This document shows, one piece after another, positions 56,812-64,000 of a DNA stretch of 64,000 nucleotides (position 1 is its first letter; every line of letters starts with the position of its first letter). The DNA is from 3-1-20CM-4-69-9 sp963833655 (GTDB lineage Bacteria; Actinomycetota; Thermoleophilia; Gaiellales; Gaiellaceae). The notes under the pieces were generated by a model, which did no database searches, was not told where the DNA came from, and saw nothing but the letters and a program-made list of their open reading frames with translations. The stretch lies in assembly GCA_963833655.1 (NCBI GenBank), contig CAWHYL010000004.1, positions 310,001 through 374,000 of the forward strand, in the 5' to 3' direction. Made by a program: the position numbers and the translations under genes.

Positions 56812-58122
56812 TCCGCGGCGCCCGCTGGCGAGCAGCGGGATCAGCGCTGCAGCCGCGAGCACGACCGACGCGACCACGCGCCGCTTCGTGGACCCCAGGT
56901 ACGAGCTGTACTCGAAGTGCGAGATGACGTAGATCCAGCTGAGGCCGAGCCACGAGAGCAGGACAGTCACCGCTGCGAACAGGGCGAGCGCCCGCTCGCC
57001 CCGCAGGACTGCGAAGGCGAGGACGACGAGAAAGACCGGGGCGAGCAGCCCCCACTGGCGCGGGTCGAGCATCTGCCCGGCGAGCGTGCGGAACGCGATC
57101 GGCCCGACGCCGAGCTTGTGCGGGTGGAACGAGTCTGTGAGGTTGTAGTTGATGTCGCTCAGGTGGTGGGCACGCACGTAGAGCTTCCACGGCAGTAGGA
57201 GCGCGACGTCCACCGCGACGGCGAGCGCGAGGACGCGCCAGCGCGCGTAGGCGGCGGCGAAGAGGCCGGCGAAGGCGGCCGCGACGAACAGCGTCCCCTC
57301 GTTCTTCGTCAGCAGGGCGCCGGCGAAGCACAGCGTCGCGAGCGCGAGCGCCCAGCGTTCGTCCGTGAGCAGCCACCGGGCTGCGGCGACCACGCCGACG
57401 GCGAAGACGAGTGCCAGCGGCAGGTCGGCGTACGCGGTGAGGAGCTGGTCGAACACTGCCGGAGCGAGCGCGACCGCGCCGAGCAACGCCCAGAGCAGGA
57501 GCGGGTGCACCCGACCCGCGAGGACGGTGCCGAGCGCGGCGAGCGCGGCGACGAGGAAGAGGAGGAACTGCAGGTGCAGCAGCCGCGTGTCGAACGCACC
57601 CATGGCGTGGAAGTCGACCGACTCGAGCGACGGGAGCAGCAACGGGTAGTCGAGGTTCGCGAACCGGTACTCGCTCCCGGCGAACACGGTCGGGTCGGCC
57701 CAGCCGAAGGCGTACAACGCGTGGCCCTTGAGGGCCCAGATCGCCCAGGCGTCGTAGCGGTTGAGCGGCGCGACCGCGAAGGCGCGCGCGTACTCGACGA
57801 GCAACGCGGTCAAAGCGCCGACGGCAGCCAATGCCGGCCACCGCGGCCGTGTCCACTCGGGACGCTCGTTCCCCCGCAGGTGCCAGGCACCGGACACGGC
57901 GGAAACGGACGCCACGAGCGCAAGCGCGGGCCAGCCGAAGGTGACGTGGACGAGCGCCAGGTGCGCCGCGAGGATCCCGACGACGACGAGGCCGCAGAGG
58001 TACGCGAGCCCGCACCGCGCGAGGAGCTGCCGCCACGAGCGCGCGACGCCGAGCCACGGCAGCAGCCCGAGGCCGACGACGAAGATCAGCGCGTTCGCGC
58101 CGAGCAGTCCCGCGACTCTCAC
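56749..58122 (-). CDS. Polytopic membrane glycosyltransferase-like protein (GT-C type)
   Basis: Protein of 457 residues with about 12 helices. An acidic/aromatic first luminal loop after TM3 (VAPLNRYDAWAIWALKGHAL) contains the Asp expected for GT-C, polyprenyl-phosphate-sugar-dependent transferases. TKNEGTLFVAAAFAGLF is a conserved segment in ArnT/PMT-like proteins. Ends in HAHPHQA. GTG start overlaps the next upstream gene (GTGA). It forms an envelope-glycan operon with the small membrane protein and the GT2 gene upstream. Confidence 0.7.
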   Translation of the reverse strand: MRVAGLLGANALIFVVGLGLLPWLGVARSWRQLLARCGLAYLCGLVVVGILAAHLALVHVTFGWPALALVASVSAVSGAWHLRGNERPEWTRPRWPALAAVGALTALLVEYARAFAVAPLNRYDAWAIWALKGHALYAFGWADPTVFAGSEYRFANLDYPLLLPSLESVDFHAMGAFDTRLLHLQFLLFLVAALAALGTVLAGRVHPLLLWALLGAVALAPAVFDQLLTAYADLPLALVFAVGVVAAARWLLTDERWALALATLCFAGALLTKNEGTLFVAAAFAGLFAAAYARWRVLALAVAVDVALLLPWKLYVRAHHLSDINYNLTDSFHPHKLGVGPIAFRTLAGQMLDPRQWGLLAPVFLVVLAFAVLRGERALALFAAVTVLLSWLGLSWIYVISHFEYSSYLGSTKRRVVASVVLAAAALIPLLASGRRGSDERELLVTGETGHAHPHQA

Positions 58123-58505
58123 CGGAAGCGGTAGCGGAACACGAGCGGCGCGGTCCGCACCTGGATCGCGGGCAGGAAGAAGAACGCCGCGTACGCGCGG
58201 ACGACGGCGCCGCGGTTGATGAACGGCCCCTGTGTCCCCGGCGGTACGTCGACCGCATACCGCGTCCGCGGTCGCAGTTGCGCGAGGAACGCATCGAACG
58301 GACCGGGATCGAGGTGCAGCCGGTCGCCCGCAGCGTGCCGTCGCTGCGCAGCTGTCAGCGTCGAGTCACGCGAGATGCCTCGCTCGACGCGCGGCAGCAC
58401 CTCGACCGCGCCCACGATCATCGAAGCCGCGAGCGCGGCGGCGACGATCAGCCGAACAGACGGACGCCGAAGAGGACGCGAAGCGCCTTGAACCCGTCGC
58501 GCCAC
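58119..58505 (-). CDS. Single-TM exported protein, unknown
   Basis: Protein of 128 residues with a basic leader (MARRVQGASRPLRRPS), a membrane helix (VRLIVAAALAASMIVGAVEV) and about 90 outside residues (RGISRDSTLTAAQRRHAAGD, LDPGPFDAFLAQLRPRTRYA). GTG 58505 overlaps the GT2 gene by 58 bases; the true start may be later, for instance a CTG overlapping the GT2 stop at 58449-58451. Encoded between two glycosyltransferases and probably part of the same glycan or lipid-carrier pathway. Confidence 0.6.
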   Translation of the reverse strand: MARRVQGASRPLRRPSVRLIVAAALAASMIVGAVEVLPRVERGISRDSTLTAAQRRHAAGDRLHLDPGPFDAFLAQLRPRTRYAVDVPPGTQGPFINRGAVVRAYAAFFFLPAIQVRTAPLVFRYRFR

Positions 58506-59134
58506 GTGATCTTCTTCCCCTCTGCGTAGGTCCGGCCGTAGTAGGCGATCGGGAGCTCGTACACGCGCAGCTTCCGCTTGCAGACCTTCGCCGTGATCTC
58601 CGGCTCGATCGCGAAGTCGTTCTGGCGGAGGTCGAGCGAGCGAAGCACCTCCGTCCGGAATGCTTTGTAGCCGGTCTCCATGTCCGAGAGCGTCGTGTTG
58701 TAGAGGACGTTGGTCAGCAGCGACAGGAACCGGTTCCCGACGAGGTGCCAGAAGAGATACGCGCGCTGCGGCCGGCCCCCGGAGAGACGCGAGCCGAAGA
58801 CGACGTCGGCGACGCCGCGCTCGATCGGCTCGATCAGCGCGGGCACGTCCGCCGGGTCGTACTCGAGGTCCGCGTCCTGGATGACGCAGATGTCGCCGTC
58901 GGCGTGGGGGATGGCCGCCCGGACGGCAGCGCCTTTGCCGCGGTTGTCCTGGCGGAGCAGGACGACGCCGTCGCGGCCGTTTCTCCAGGCGTCGACGATC
59001 TCGCCGGTGCCGTCGGTCGACCCGTCGTCGACGACGACGAGCTGCTTCTCCAGCTCGAGGGCCCAGACGGCGTCGAGCAGGCCGCCGACCGTCGCCGCTT
59101 CGTTGTACGCCGGCACGAGGAAGGACACGCGCAT
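58448..59134 (-). CDS. Family 2 glycosyltransferase (DPM1/GtrB-like)
   Basis: GT-A glycosyltransferase of 228 residues making polyprenyl-phosphate sugars. VSFLVPAYNEAATVGGLLDA, VVVDDGSTDGTGEIV, NRGKGAAVRAAIPHADGDI, and the DxD-type IQDADLEYDPADVPALIEPI are all present, followed by FGSRLSGGRPQRAYL. There is no C-terminal membrane helix pair, so it is the soluble DPM1 class. Its product could feed the GT-C protein downstream. TAGGCT eight bases before ATG 59134 shares a TpA with the divergent gene. Confidence 0.92.
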   Translation of the reverse strand: MRVSFLVPAYNEAATVGGLLDAVWALELEKQLVVVDDGSTDGTGEIVDAWRNGRDGVVLLRQDNRGKGAAVRAAIPHADGDICVIQDADLEYDPADVPALIEPIERGVADVVFGSRLSGGRPQRAYLFWHLVGNRFLSLLTNVLYNTTLSDMETGYKAFRTEVLRSLDLRQNDFAIEPEITAKVCKRKLRVYELPIAYYGRTYAEGKKITWRDGFKALRVLFGVRLFG

Positions 59135-59142
59135 GGCGGCGC

Positions 59143-59152
59143 AGCCTAACCT
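59143..59152. promoter_or_regulatory. Bidirectional promoter core, two -10 hexamers sharing one TpA
   Basis: AGCCTAACCT. Minus strand reads TAGGCT (59148-59143), eight bases from ATG 59134. Plus strand reads TAACCT (59147-59152), six bases from GTG 59159. The TA at 59147-59148 is common to both. Confidence 0.55.
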
Positions 59153-59158
59153 CCCGCT

Positions 59159-59620
59159 GTGGAGTTCGACCTCGACGTCACCATCGCCCGGCCCGTCGCG
59201 GACGTGTTCGCGTACATCGCCGATGTGCGGAACGTGCCCGAATGGCAGGAGAGCGCCGTCTCGGCGGAGTGGCTCGAGGAGGGGCGCCGCTTCCGCGAGC
59301 GCCGGCATTTCATGGGCCGCGACGCCGACCTCGAGCTCGAGGTGACGGCGCTGGAGCCCGAGCGGCGGTTCGACGTTCGCGCCGTCAAGGCGCCGGTGAA
59401 GTTCGAGATCCACCACGCGTTCGAGGGCGTGGACGGCGGCACGCGGGTGCGCGTCCACGGCGAGGCGAAGCTCGGCGGCGCGCTCCGCTTCGCCGCGGGG
59501 ATGGCGAGGCGCCAGGCGGAGCACCAGTTCCGCCGTGACTTCCAGCGGCTGAAGGAGCTGCTGGAGGGGCGAGACGAGGAAAGCCCCTCTGACCGACCTC
59601 CCCGCCTCGCCGACGAGTAG
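59159..59620 (+). CDS. SRPBCC (polyketide cyclase/START-like) protein
   Basis: Helix-grip-fold ligand-binding protein of 153 residues: FDLDVTIARPVADVFAYIAD, NVPEWQESAVSAEWLEEGRR, RHFMGRDADLELEVTALEPE and the C-terminal long helix RRQAEHQFRRDFQRLKELLE. Family members bind hydrophobic ligands or act as cyclases; ligand unknown. GTG 59159 follows TAACCT by six bases. Ends 15 bases before the stop of the convergent glycoside-hydrolase-like gene. Confidence 0.82.
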   Translation: MEFDLDVTIARPVADVFAYIADVRNVPEWQESAVSAEWLEEGRRFRERRHFMGRDADLELEVTALEPERRFDVRAVKAPVKFEIHHAFEGVDGGTRVRVHGEAKLGGALRFAAGMARRQAEHQFRRDFQRLKELLEGRDEESPSDRPPRLADE

Positions 59621-59635
59621 ACGCCCCGCGGGCGC

Positions 59636-60814
59636 TCAGCCTTGCGGTGCGCCGCGCACCTTGGAGCAGTCGGTGTCGCGGCGGCGGACCTCCTCGATCG
59701 CTGCCTTGAAGGTGTCGTACGACGGCTTGCGCGTCCCGTCGCGGTAGAGGAGCCCCGCCTGCCAGCCGCCGAGGCGGTCCTCGTCGAGCAGGCCGAAGTT
59801 GAGGAAGCCGGCGACCGCCGGCTGGCAGTACGCCAGCAGGATCGCGTCCTTGAGCTGCGTCGCCTGGTCGACGCCGTCGCTCGAGACGGCCGGCAGCGCG
59901 TAGTGGTCGTTCTCCCTGCCGCGGTAGTAGCGGATCTTTTTGCGCGGCGGCACCGTCTGGAAGCCGTCCTCGACGTACCAGATCGTGACGCCACCGTTAC
60001 CCGGCACCGGTTGCGGCGTGTGATCGAACGCCGTATGCAGGACGTTCATGAGCGTCTCGTAGTCGCCCTCGCCGATGAGGTCGCTGCCCGGGTGCTGCGT
60101 GGACGGCGGCTCGGCCGAGTTCTCGGGGTACGGGTTGTGGCCGAACGTGTCGAAGAGCGGGCGGGTACGTCCGAGCGCCTGGTAGACGTCGCCGATCTGC
60201 AGGATGAACCCCGCTGGGTCGTGCCGCGAGGCGGTCGAGCTGATCAGGTTGACCGGGTACGGCCGGCTGTGCAGGACGTCGTAGCAGCGCGCGAGCAGCT
60301 TCGTGTACGCCTCGGCGCCGGCGGACTCCGGCCAGTATGTCGGCGAGTTCGCCTCGTTCCAGATCTCGACGTCGTGAATCAGCGGGACGTGCTTGATCGC
60401 GCCCTGTACGAAGCCGCAGTAGCGGTTGCGCTCGGCGCGCGTCGTCGGCGCGAACTCCGCGGTGTTGTAGACGGACAGGACGACGCGGTCGTTGAGGTCG
60501 GTCATCCGGCGGATGCGCTGGAGATAGACCTTCTGCAGCTTGGTCGGCTTCGCCTGCGTCGGCTTCCACGGGAGCGTCACCCTGACCGCCATCAGCCGCA
60601 GGTCGCGGTGGACGCCGACGATGCCGTCCTGCCGGACCATCCACTTCGCGGTGTCGTCGGTGACGCCGACGATGATCTTCAAGTGCGTCGTCTGGGCGCC
60701 GCGCGCGGACACGGCCGCGAGCAGAGCCGCGACCCCGAGGGCTAGGAAGAGACGGAGGGCGTGCCGCAAGTCGGGACCTCTCTGACTCAACAGGAGCGGC
60801 CGCGCGAGTTCCAT
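59636..60814 (-). CDS. Secreted glycoside hydrolase-like TIM-barrel protein
   Basis: Protein of 392 residues with a signal region (RLFLALGVAALLAAVSARGA). HDVEIWNEANSPTYWP matches the clan GH-A acid/base motif (NE after strand 4), and WYVEDGFQTVPPRKKIRYYR near the end offers the nucleophile Glu (strand 7). RVVLSVYNTAEFAPTTRAER is an early strand. Likely acts on an external glycan, but family number cannot be set. Start uncertain: ATG 60814 is used, while a TTG at about 60785 would shorten the leader. Close to envelope glycosyltransferases. Confidence 0.7.
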   Translation of the reverse strand: MELARPLLLSQRGPDLRHALRLFLALGVAALLAAVSARGAQTTHLKIIVGVTDDTAKWMVRQDGIVGVHRDLRLMAVRVTLPWKPTQAKPTKLQKVYLQRIRRMTDLNDRVVLSVYNTAEFAPTTRAERNRYCGFVQGAIKHVPLIHDVEIWNEANSPTYWPESAGAEAYTKLLARCYDVLHSRPYPVNLISSTASRHDPAGFILQIGDVYQALGRTRPLFDTFGHNPYPENSAEPPSTQHPGSDLIGEGDYETLMNVLHTAFDHTPQPVPGNGGVTIWYVEDGFQTVPPRKKIRYYRGRENDHYALPAVSSDGVDQATQLKDAILLAYCQPAVAGFLNFGLLDEDRLGGWQAGLLYRDGTRKPSYDTFKAAIEEVRRRDTDCSKVRGAPQG

Positions 60815-61154
60815 GGGCCGAACGGCCTATTCCTTGCGACATTTGTCACCGCGGCATGGCAAGATTCCGCGCGAGGAGCGGCAGAGACGGGAGACGCAGC
60901 TGCGGCAACGACGGCTTCGACGAGCCGTTCGGCTCGCTCGCGTCGACTGCTCGCTGACGCTTCGAAATGCCGCCGGTGGTGTTACGGCGCCACCGGCGGC
61001 ATAACGTGTTGCCAGGAGACCGCCGGCGAAGGTGGAATGATGTGCGGGGCCCAGGGAAACGGCGGCTGCACAACCACTCCCCAGTTGGGCGGCGACCGGT
61101 AATCGCGGCGCAGGCCGTAAGCACCGCGCCCTGGGCCTCCGCGTTCGCTTTCTG
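60815..61154. other. 340-base intergenic region with one strong hairpin
   Basis: No convincing gene. Candidate frames here have only about 65 percent GC at third positions, versus much higher in the surrounding genes. A perfect 11-bp stem GCCGCCGGTGG (60969-60979) with CCACCGGCGGC (60990-61000) around a 10-base loop is the main structure. One plus-strand frame is Cys/Gly-rich near 60964-61102 but has no proper start. Confidence 0.6.
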
Positions 61155-61574
61155 TTACCGCCTTGCCAGGGCGTCCGCCTTCTTCCTCGTTCCCAACGCG
61201 TCGAGGACGACGTATTCCGCTTCGAGGATCGCCGAGGCCGCGAAGTCGATCGCCTCATACGCGTCGGCTTCGGCCCACTCGGCGTCGTTCTCGGCGACGT
61301 TCGCGTCGACATCGGCCTTCTTGACGTCGAGGCGCTTTCGCGTGCGTTGGACGTGTTGGTGCCAATCGCTGCGAATCTGTTGCCACCCGTCGTGCGCACC
61401 GTCGACATCCTGCGGCTTCTCGCGCTGCTCGGCTGCATGCGCCTCGGCCTTGTCGCGTGCCTTGTCGATCTTGGTCTCCGTCACGGAATGATCTTCCGCG
61501 GCCGCCGCTTTGATCGTCCGCTCGGCGCTCTCGACCTGTCCCTTCAACTTCGCGAACTCGTCCGTTACCTGCAT
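61155..61574 (-). CDS. Coiled-coil protein, unknown
   Basis: Protein of 139 residues, almost all helical and highly charged: VTDEFAKLKGQVESAERTIK, TETKIDKARDKAEAHAAEQR, QHVQRTRKRLDVKKADVDAN and YEAIDFAASAILEAEYVVLD. It resembles small apolipoprotein-like or stress-related coiled-coil proteins, without a named family. ATG 61574 is preceded by GGGAGA. A long hairpin (61603-61642) lies just upstream. Confidence 0.7.
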   Translation of the reverse strand: MQVTDEFAKLKGQVESAERTIKAAAAEDHSVTETKIDKARDKAEAHAAEQREKPQDVDGAHDGWQQIRSDWHQHVQRTRKRLDVKKADVDANVAENDAEWAEADAYEAIDFAASAILEAEYVVLDALGTRKKADALARR

Positions 61575-61593
61575 AACGTGTCTCCCTCTTTGG

Positions 61594-62139
61594 TTGACAG
61601 TGGGCGGGACTCCCCGACTGTGGCCAGTCGGTGAGTCCCGCCTGAGCGGAAGGGCAAGAATCCAGTGGCCTCGAACGGGGCGTGAACGCCTGTCCAGCCA
61701 ATCTCCGAGTCTCCTCTTCCGAAGGCACGCCGACATCGGGAGAACTACTGACCCGGGCCCGGCGGAGGGCGCCATCGGGATCATCATCCAGGAACCCGAT
61801 TGTGGCCTGGTGTTGGCCACAGTCGCCGAGAAAGTGGGACCGGTGGCGAGCCCGCACGAGGCCGAGTACCACGCCCTGATTCGCGGTCTCAAGCTCGCTG
61901 CCGAGAAACGACCCCCCTATGTCGCCGTGTTCAGCGACTCCGCCAACGTTGTCAATCAGATAACGCGTGGGTGGAACAGGAACGAGCGAGCGACCCAGCT
62001 ATACGAAAAAGCCGAGGAGTCCCTCAAGCCCTTCAAGAGATGGCAGCTCTCCTGGGTCCCCCGCGAGATGAACAGAGAGGCCGACAAGCTTGTCGATCGA
62101 GCCTTCAAGGGCGAGCCAGTAATTCACGCCACCGACTAA
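61594..62139 (+). CDS. RNase HI-fold protein, start uncertain
   Basis: RNase H superfamily. The recognisable domain starts near 61724 (ADIGRTTDPGPAEGAIGIII, first catalytic Asp), continues with SPHEAEYHALIRGLKLAAEK (Glu), VAVFSDSANVVNQITRGWNR (Asp) and WVPREMNREADKLVDRAF (Asp), so the full D-E-D-D set is intact. It would cleave RNA in RNA-DNA hybrids. No good start lies close to the domain: in-frame TTG 61594 or GTG 61600 would add about 43 unrelated residues, and CTG 61690 is another choice. Less GC-rich at third positions than the genes to the left. Confidence 0.7.
   Translation: MTVGGTPRLWPVGESRLSGRARIQWPRTGRERLSSQSPSLLFRRHADIGRTTDPGPAEGAIGIIIQEPDCGLVLATVAEKVGPVASPHEAEYHALIRGLKLAAEKRPPYVAVFSDSANVVNQITRGWNRNERATQLYEKAEESLKPFKRWQLSWVPREMNREADKLVDRAFKGEPVIHATD
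61603..61642. repeat. 18-bp stem hairpin between divergent genes
   Basis: GGCGGGACTCCCCGACTG (61603-61620) pairs with CAGTCGGTGAGTCCCGCC (61625-61642), 17 of 18 positions matching, loop TGGC. TTGACA (61594-61599) lies just before it. It may be an operator or an mRNA leader structure for either the coiled-coil or the RNase H gene. Confidence 0.6.
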
Positions 62140-62260
62140 TCACGACGTTGAGCTGGCGGAGCAGATCGGCTGACCGCGTGGTTTGAGCTAATACCCCCTG
62201 CGCCGGCGTCCGGGTTCGGCGACGTGGAGTGAGACTGCACGAGGCGGCATCAACTCGGTT

Positions 62261-62536
62261 TCAGAGCCCAAGGGTGCGATCGACGGTTGCTTGGTCGATC
62301 CCGTCGACCTCGACGAGCTTCTCGCGCGAGCGTTGACCGCGGACGATCACAACGCGCGACGGGGCGATGGCCAGGCGCTCGGCTAACAGGCGACAGAGCG
62401 CGCGGTTTGCCCGCCCCTCGTGGGCCGGTGCCGCCACCCGCACGACAAGCACTCCGTCGAGGACTCCAGTGACCTCGTCGCGGTGGGCGCCCGCGCGCAC
62501 TCGGACCGAGATCTTCGACTTGCTCACGCCACGCAT
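62261..62536 (-). CDS. DUF167 / YggU-family protein
   Basis: Protein of 91 residues: ISVRVRAGAHRDEVTGVLDG, LVVRVAAPAHEGRANRALCR, LLAERLAIAPSRVVIVRGQR and SREKLVEVDGID, which is the complete DUF167 signature (VxxPPxxGxANxxLxxxLA and VxxGxxSRxKxV). Structures of this family exist but the function is unknown. The 121 bases between it and the RNase H gene contain nothing I can recognise. Confidence 0.88.
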   Translation of the reverse strand: MRGVSKSKISVRVRAGAHRDEVTGVLDGVLVVRVAAPAHEGRANRALCRLLAERLAIAPSRVVIVRGQRSREKLVEVDGIDQATVDRTLGL

Positions 62537-62632
62537 GATCGCGTCAGCCGAGAGGCGCGCAGAGCCGCGGGCGCTCGACCACGCCAGCGTTCGGGGAATT
62601 TCCCTCGAGCAGCCCCGTCGCGGAGCCTGGGC

Positions 62633-63556
62633 TTATTCGCCCAGGAGGAGGGGGCCGCGATAGCCGAGTTGCTCAGGGAGCGGCGTGTAAGCGAAGTTGG
62701 CATTTACAGCTCGTGCCGATGCGTTGCGCTCATCGTTTCCGGTGCGTAGCTCACTGAGGCCGTTGTCGAGTGCCCACGTAATTTGTCGTGCTTTAAGCGC
62801 CTTCGCGATTCCGCGCCCGCGCCAGGCGCGGCGGACTGCGAGCATCGCGTGGTCGGCGATTCCGGCATCGCGGCTCATCCAGGTGAGCTGTGCATACCCG
62901 ACCACTTCGCCGTCCCGGACAGCGATGAACGTGGCCTCGGGGATGTGCTTCGGGCCGGCAAAGGAGCGGGCGGCGAACTCCTCGAGAGAGCCGGCGCTCA
63001 TTGGAACGGCGTAGTAGGGGATGTCCGGCATGGCCTCGCTGGCCGTCTGCCACACCCCTCGGGCCAACTCCGGGCTGTCAGCCAGGGTCGTGATCGCGAT
63101 GTCCTCTGGCAGGTCAGCGGTCGGGCGTGGGCAACCGTCGAGCACCAAGCGCAGCCCGCGGTTTCGTTTCACAACGGTAAAGCCGTGAAGCTCCGCGAAG
63201 GCGACCCCTCCAGCGTCATCCTCGTAGCCCCAAGTCATGAGCTGGGACTTGCTGAGCCAGTGTGCGTGCTCTGAAACCCGCCTGTAGATGGCTGTCCCAA
63301 CGCCTTGGCCTCTGGCGCGGGGAAGGACGCACGCGACTGCGAACGCGGCCGTGTCCTCCTCCATGCCGGGGTTGAGTGAGCACGACCCGACACCGACCGG
63401 CTCACCGTCGAGGAGCGCTAGCCAGTCGTGAAACTTCGGTGTCGTCGCACGGGAGTGCTCGATCGCCTCGGGCTCGCTCACGATCCACCGCCAGACCGTC
63501 GTCCTGATCCGGGCTGCGGCAGAGGTATCGACCGTCCCCGCGACGAGCTCGATCAT
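62633..63556 (-). CDS. Tandem double-GNAT acetyltransferase
   Basis: Protein of 307 residues with two GNAT modules. The first acetyl-CoA loop is CVLPRARGQGVGTAIYRRVS near residue 85; the second is AVRRAWRGRGIAKALKARQI near residue 260. Both keep R/QxxGxG/A. This arrangement is known in mycothiol synthase-like proteins (MshD), but the flanking residues do not identify the substrate. ATG 63556 is chosen because it has a good leaderless promoter; reading further upstream adds about 76 residues without homology. Transcribed alone. Confidence 0.87.
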   Translation of the reverse strand: MIELVAGTVDTSAAARIRTTVWRWIVSEPEAIEHSRATTPKFHDWLALLDGEPVGVGSCSLNPGMEEDTAAFAVACVLPRARGQGVGTAIYRRVSEHAHWLSKSQLMTWGYEDDAGGVAFAELHGFTVVKRNRGLRLVLDGCPRPTADLPEDIAITTLADSPELARGVWQTASEAMPDIPYYAVPMSAGSLEEFAARSFAGPKHIPEATFIAVRDGEVVGYAQLTWMSRDAGIADHAMLAVRRAWRGRGIAKALKARQITWALDNGLSELRTGNDERNASARAVNANFAYTPLPEQLGYRGPLLLGE

Positions 63557-63562
63557 CGCGCA

Positions 63563-63592
63563 AACGTAGTGCGCTTCCGTACAAGGGGTCAA
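63563..63592 (-). promoter_or_regulatory. Promoter of the double-GNAT gene
   Basis: On the minus strand TTGACC (63592-63587), 18-base spacer, TACGTT (63568-63563), then six bases to ATG 63556. One of the few -35/-10 pairs in the window with both boxes near consensus. The transcript would be leaderless. Confidence 0.6.
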
Positions 63593-64000
63593 GGCGCCAG
63601 AGAAGAGATTGCCCCGGCGCGGGCCAGCGTTGCGGAATGACCCCTGAGGAAGTGAACCCGGAACGGGCCCACGGTCTGAGCTCAGATGGGACCCAACCAG
63701 TGCGGGGTGGTCCCCCGTGTAGGGGTCGAAGTCGATCTCGCGAGCAACGAGATCGAAGCCGGGTTTGACTCCAGCTGCTTTCACCTCCCCGGCAGCGAAC
63801 GGCTAGTTGTCGCCAGGGAGGAACGGTCGTTCCGATAGGTCGCTGAACTTGCCGCAGTCCGGGACACTTCTTGTACTAGCCGCCGGCCACGGTTGGAGTC
63901 ACACGTGCCTCAGGCTCACGGTGGGCTGCCACCTCCTACCGGGGAGGGGTCACACATCGCAGTCACTCCATTCGCGTGCGATCGACTCTCGCGCACCCGC
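63593..64000. other. 408 bases without a recognisable gene
   Basis: No reading frame here has a good start, codon bias or family motif. The minus strand is open from 63784 into the GNAT gene, but its extra residues match nothing I know. No tRNA, repeat or clear terminator was seen. A gene continuing past the right edge cannot be excluded. Confidence 0.5.

Noticed and set aside
60761..61102. Cys/Gly-rich plus-strand frame that might be a peptide precursor (C-RRW-C, TCC, MMC, GGC)
   Set aside because: No ribosome site, only about two-thirds GC at third positions, and no maturation enzymes nearby. The pattern overlaps a GC-rich hairpin and is probably incidental.
1..64000. tRNA, rRNA, CRISPR, integrase, transposase or phage signals
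   Set aside because: None seen on reading both strands; long palindromes found are short-loop hairpins, not spacer-repeat arrays or terminal inverted repeats flanking a transposase.

Overview
The window is 64 kb of high-GC, gene-dense bacterial DNA with short intergenic gaps, many GTG and TTG starts, 4-base stop/start overlaps (ATGA, GTGA, TTGA) and a recurrent leaderless promoter pattern. The gene set (ArgR, MeaB-type GTPase, acyl-CoA carboxylase pieces, actinobacterial-style ECF sigma factors, PRC-barrel and SCP2 proteins) suggests an actinomycetote, perhaps a Thermoleophilia-like lineage. The taxonomy is inference. I saw no rRNA, tRNA, CRISPR array, prophage or insertion sequence.

Region by region. 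0-1.5 kb: the end of argR, a PRC-barrel protein and an internally duplicated unknown. 1.5-7.1 kb: a 2-oxoacid dehydrogenase complex (E1 alpha, E1 beta, E2, then E3) with a VOC protein and a GNAT enzyme. 7.1-9.5 kb: two tandem ECF sigma factors with C-terminal transmembrane tethers, one of them carrying a zinc-finger anti-sigma module. 9.6-14.3 kb: hisC-like aminotransferase, MFS exporter, MeaB GTPase and threonine dehydratase. 14.3-18.6 kb: MBL-rhodanese sulfur enzyme, small membrane proteins and a CopC-CopD fusion. A 0.2 kb array of perfect hairpins follows, then acyl-CoA dehydrogenase and leucyl aminopeptidase (18.8-21.4 kb). 21.4-24.3 kb: YkvA-like protein, MFS transporter, SCP2 and DUF2269-like proteins. 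24.2-28.9 kb: a minus-strand operon with a MocA-type oxidoreductase, GlcD-like oxidase, degenerate MBL protein and biotin carboxylase-BCCP.

28.9-32.1 kb encodes a XylFGH-like sugar ABC importer. 32.1-36.8 kb is one 1539-codon gene fusing a UnbU-like membrane domain, FG-GAP repeats with an ASPIC/UnbV domain, and a vanadium-haloperoxidase-like domain whose catalytic histidines are gone. 36.8-38.0 kb is a three-gene redox operon whose middle gene is read through an in-frame TGA at the second cysteine of a CxxC-xxx-H motif. A SECIS-like hairpin with a GGUC apical loop follows that TGA, so I call it a selenoprotein.

38.0-51.6 kb is a sugar and sugar-acid catabolic locus: medium-chain dehydrogenase, SDRs, IlvD/EDD dehydratase, FAH-family hydrolase, D-lyxose isomerase-like cupin, TIM-barrel isomerase, xylulokinase, paired MocA oxidoreductases, DapA-family aldolase and an amine/amino-acid oxidase. 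With the ABC importer it probably feeds pentoses into central metabolism, where the 2-oxoacid dehydrogenase complex could act. 52.0-54.5 kb is a minus-strand operon headed by an acyl-CoA carboxyltransferase with four small genes. 54.5-60.8 kb: M29 aminopeptidase, DinB, envelope glycosyltransferases, an SRPBCC protein and a glycoside-hydrolase-like secreted protein. 60.8-64.0 kb is looser and less GC-rich at third positions: coiled-coil protein, RNase H, DUF167 and a double-GNAT protein.

Control signals: at least 15 genes have TANNNT 6-8 bases before the start codon, so their mRNAs are probably leaderless. Three divergent pairs (49.7, 54.5 and 59.1 kb) share one TpA step between two opposed -10 hexamers.
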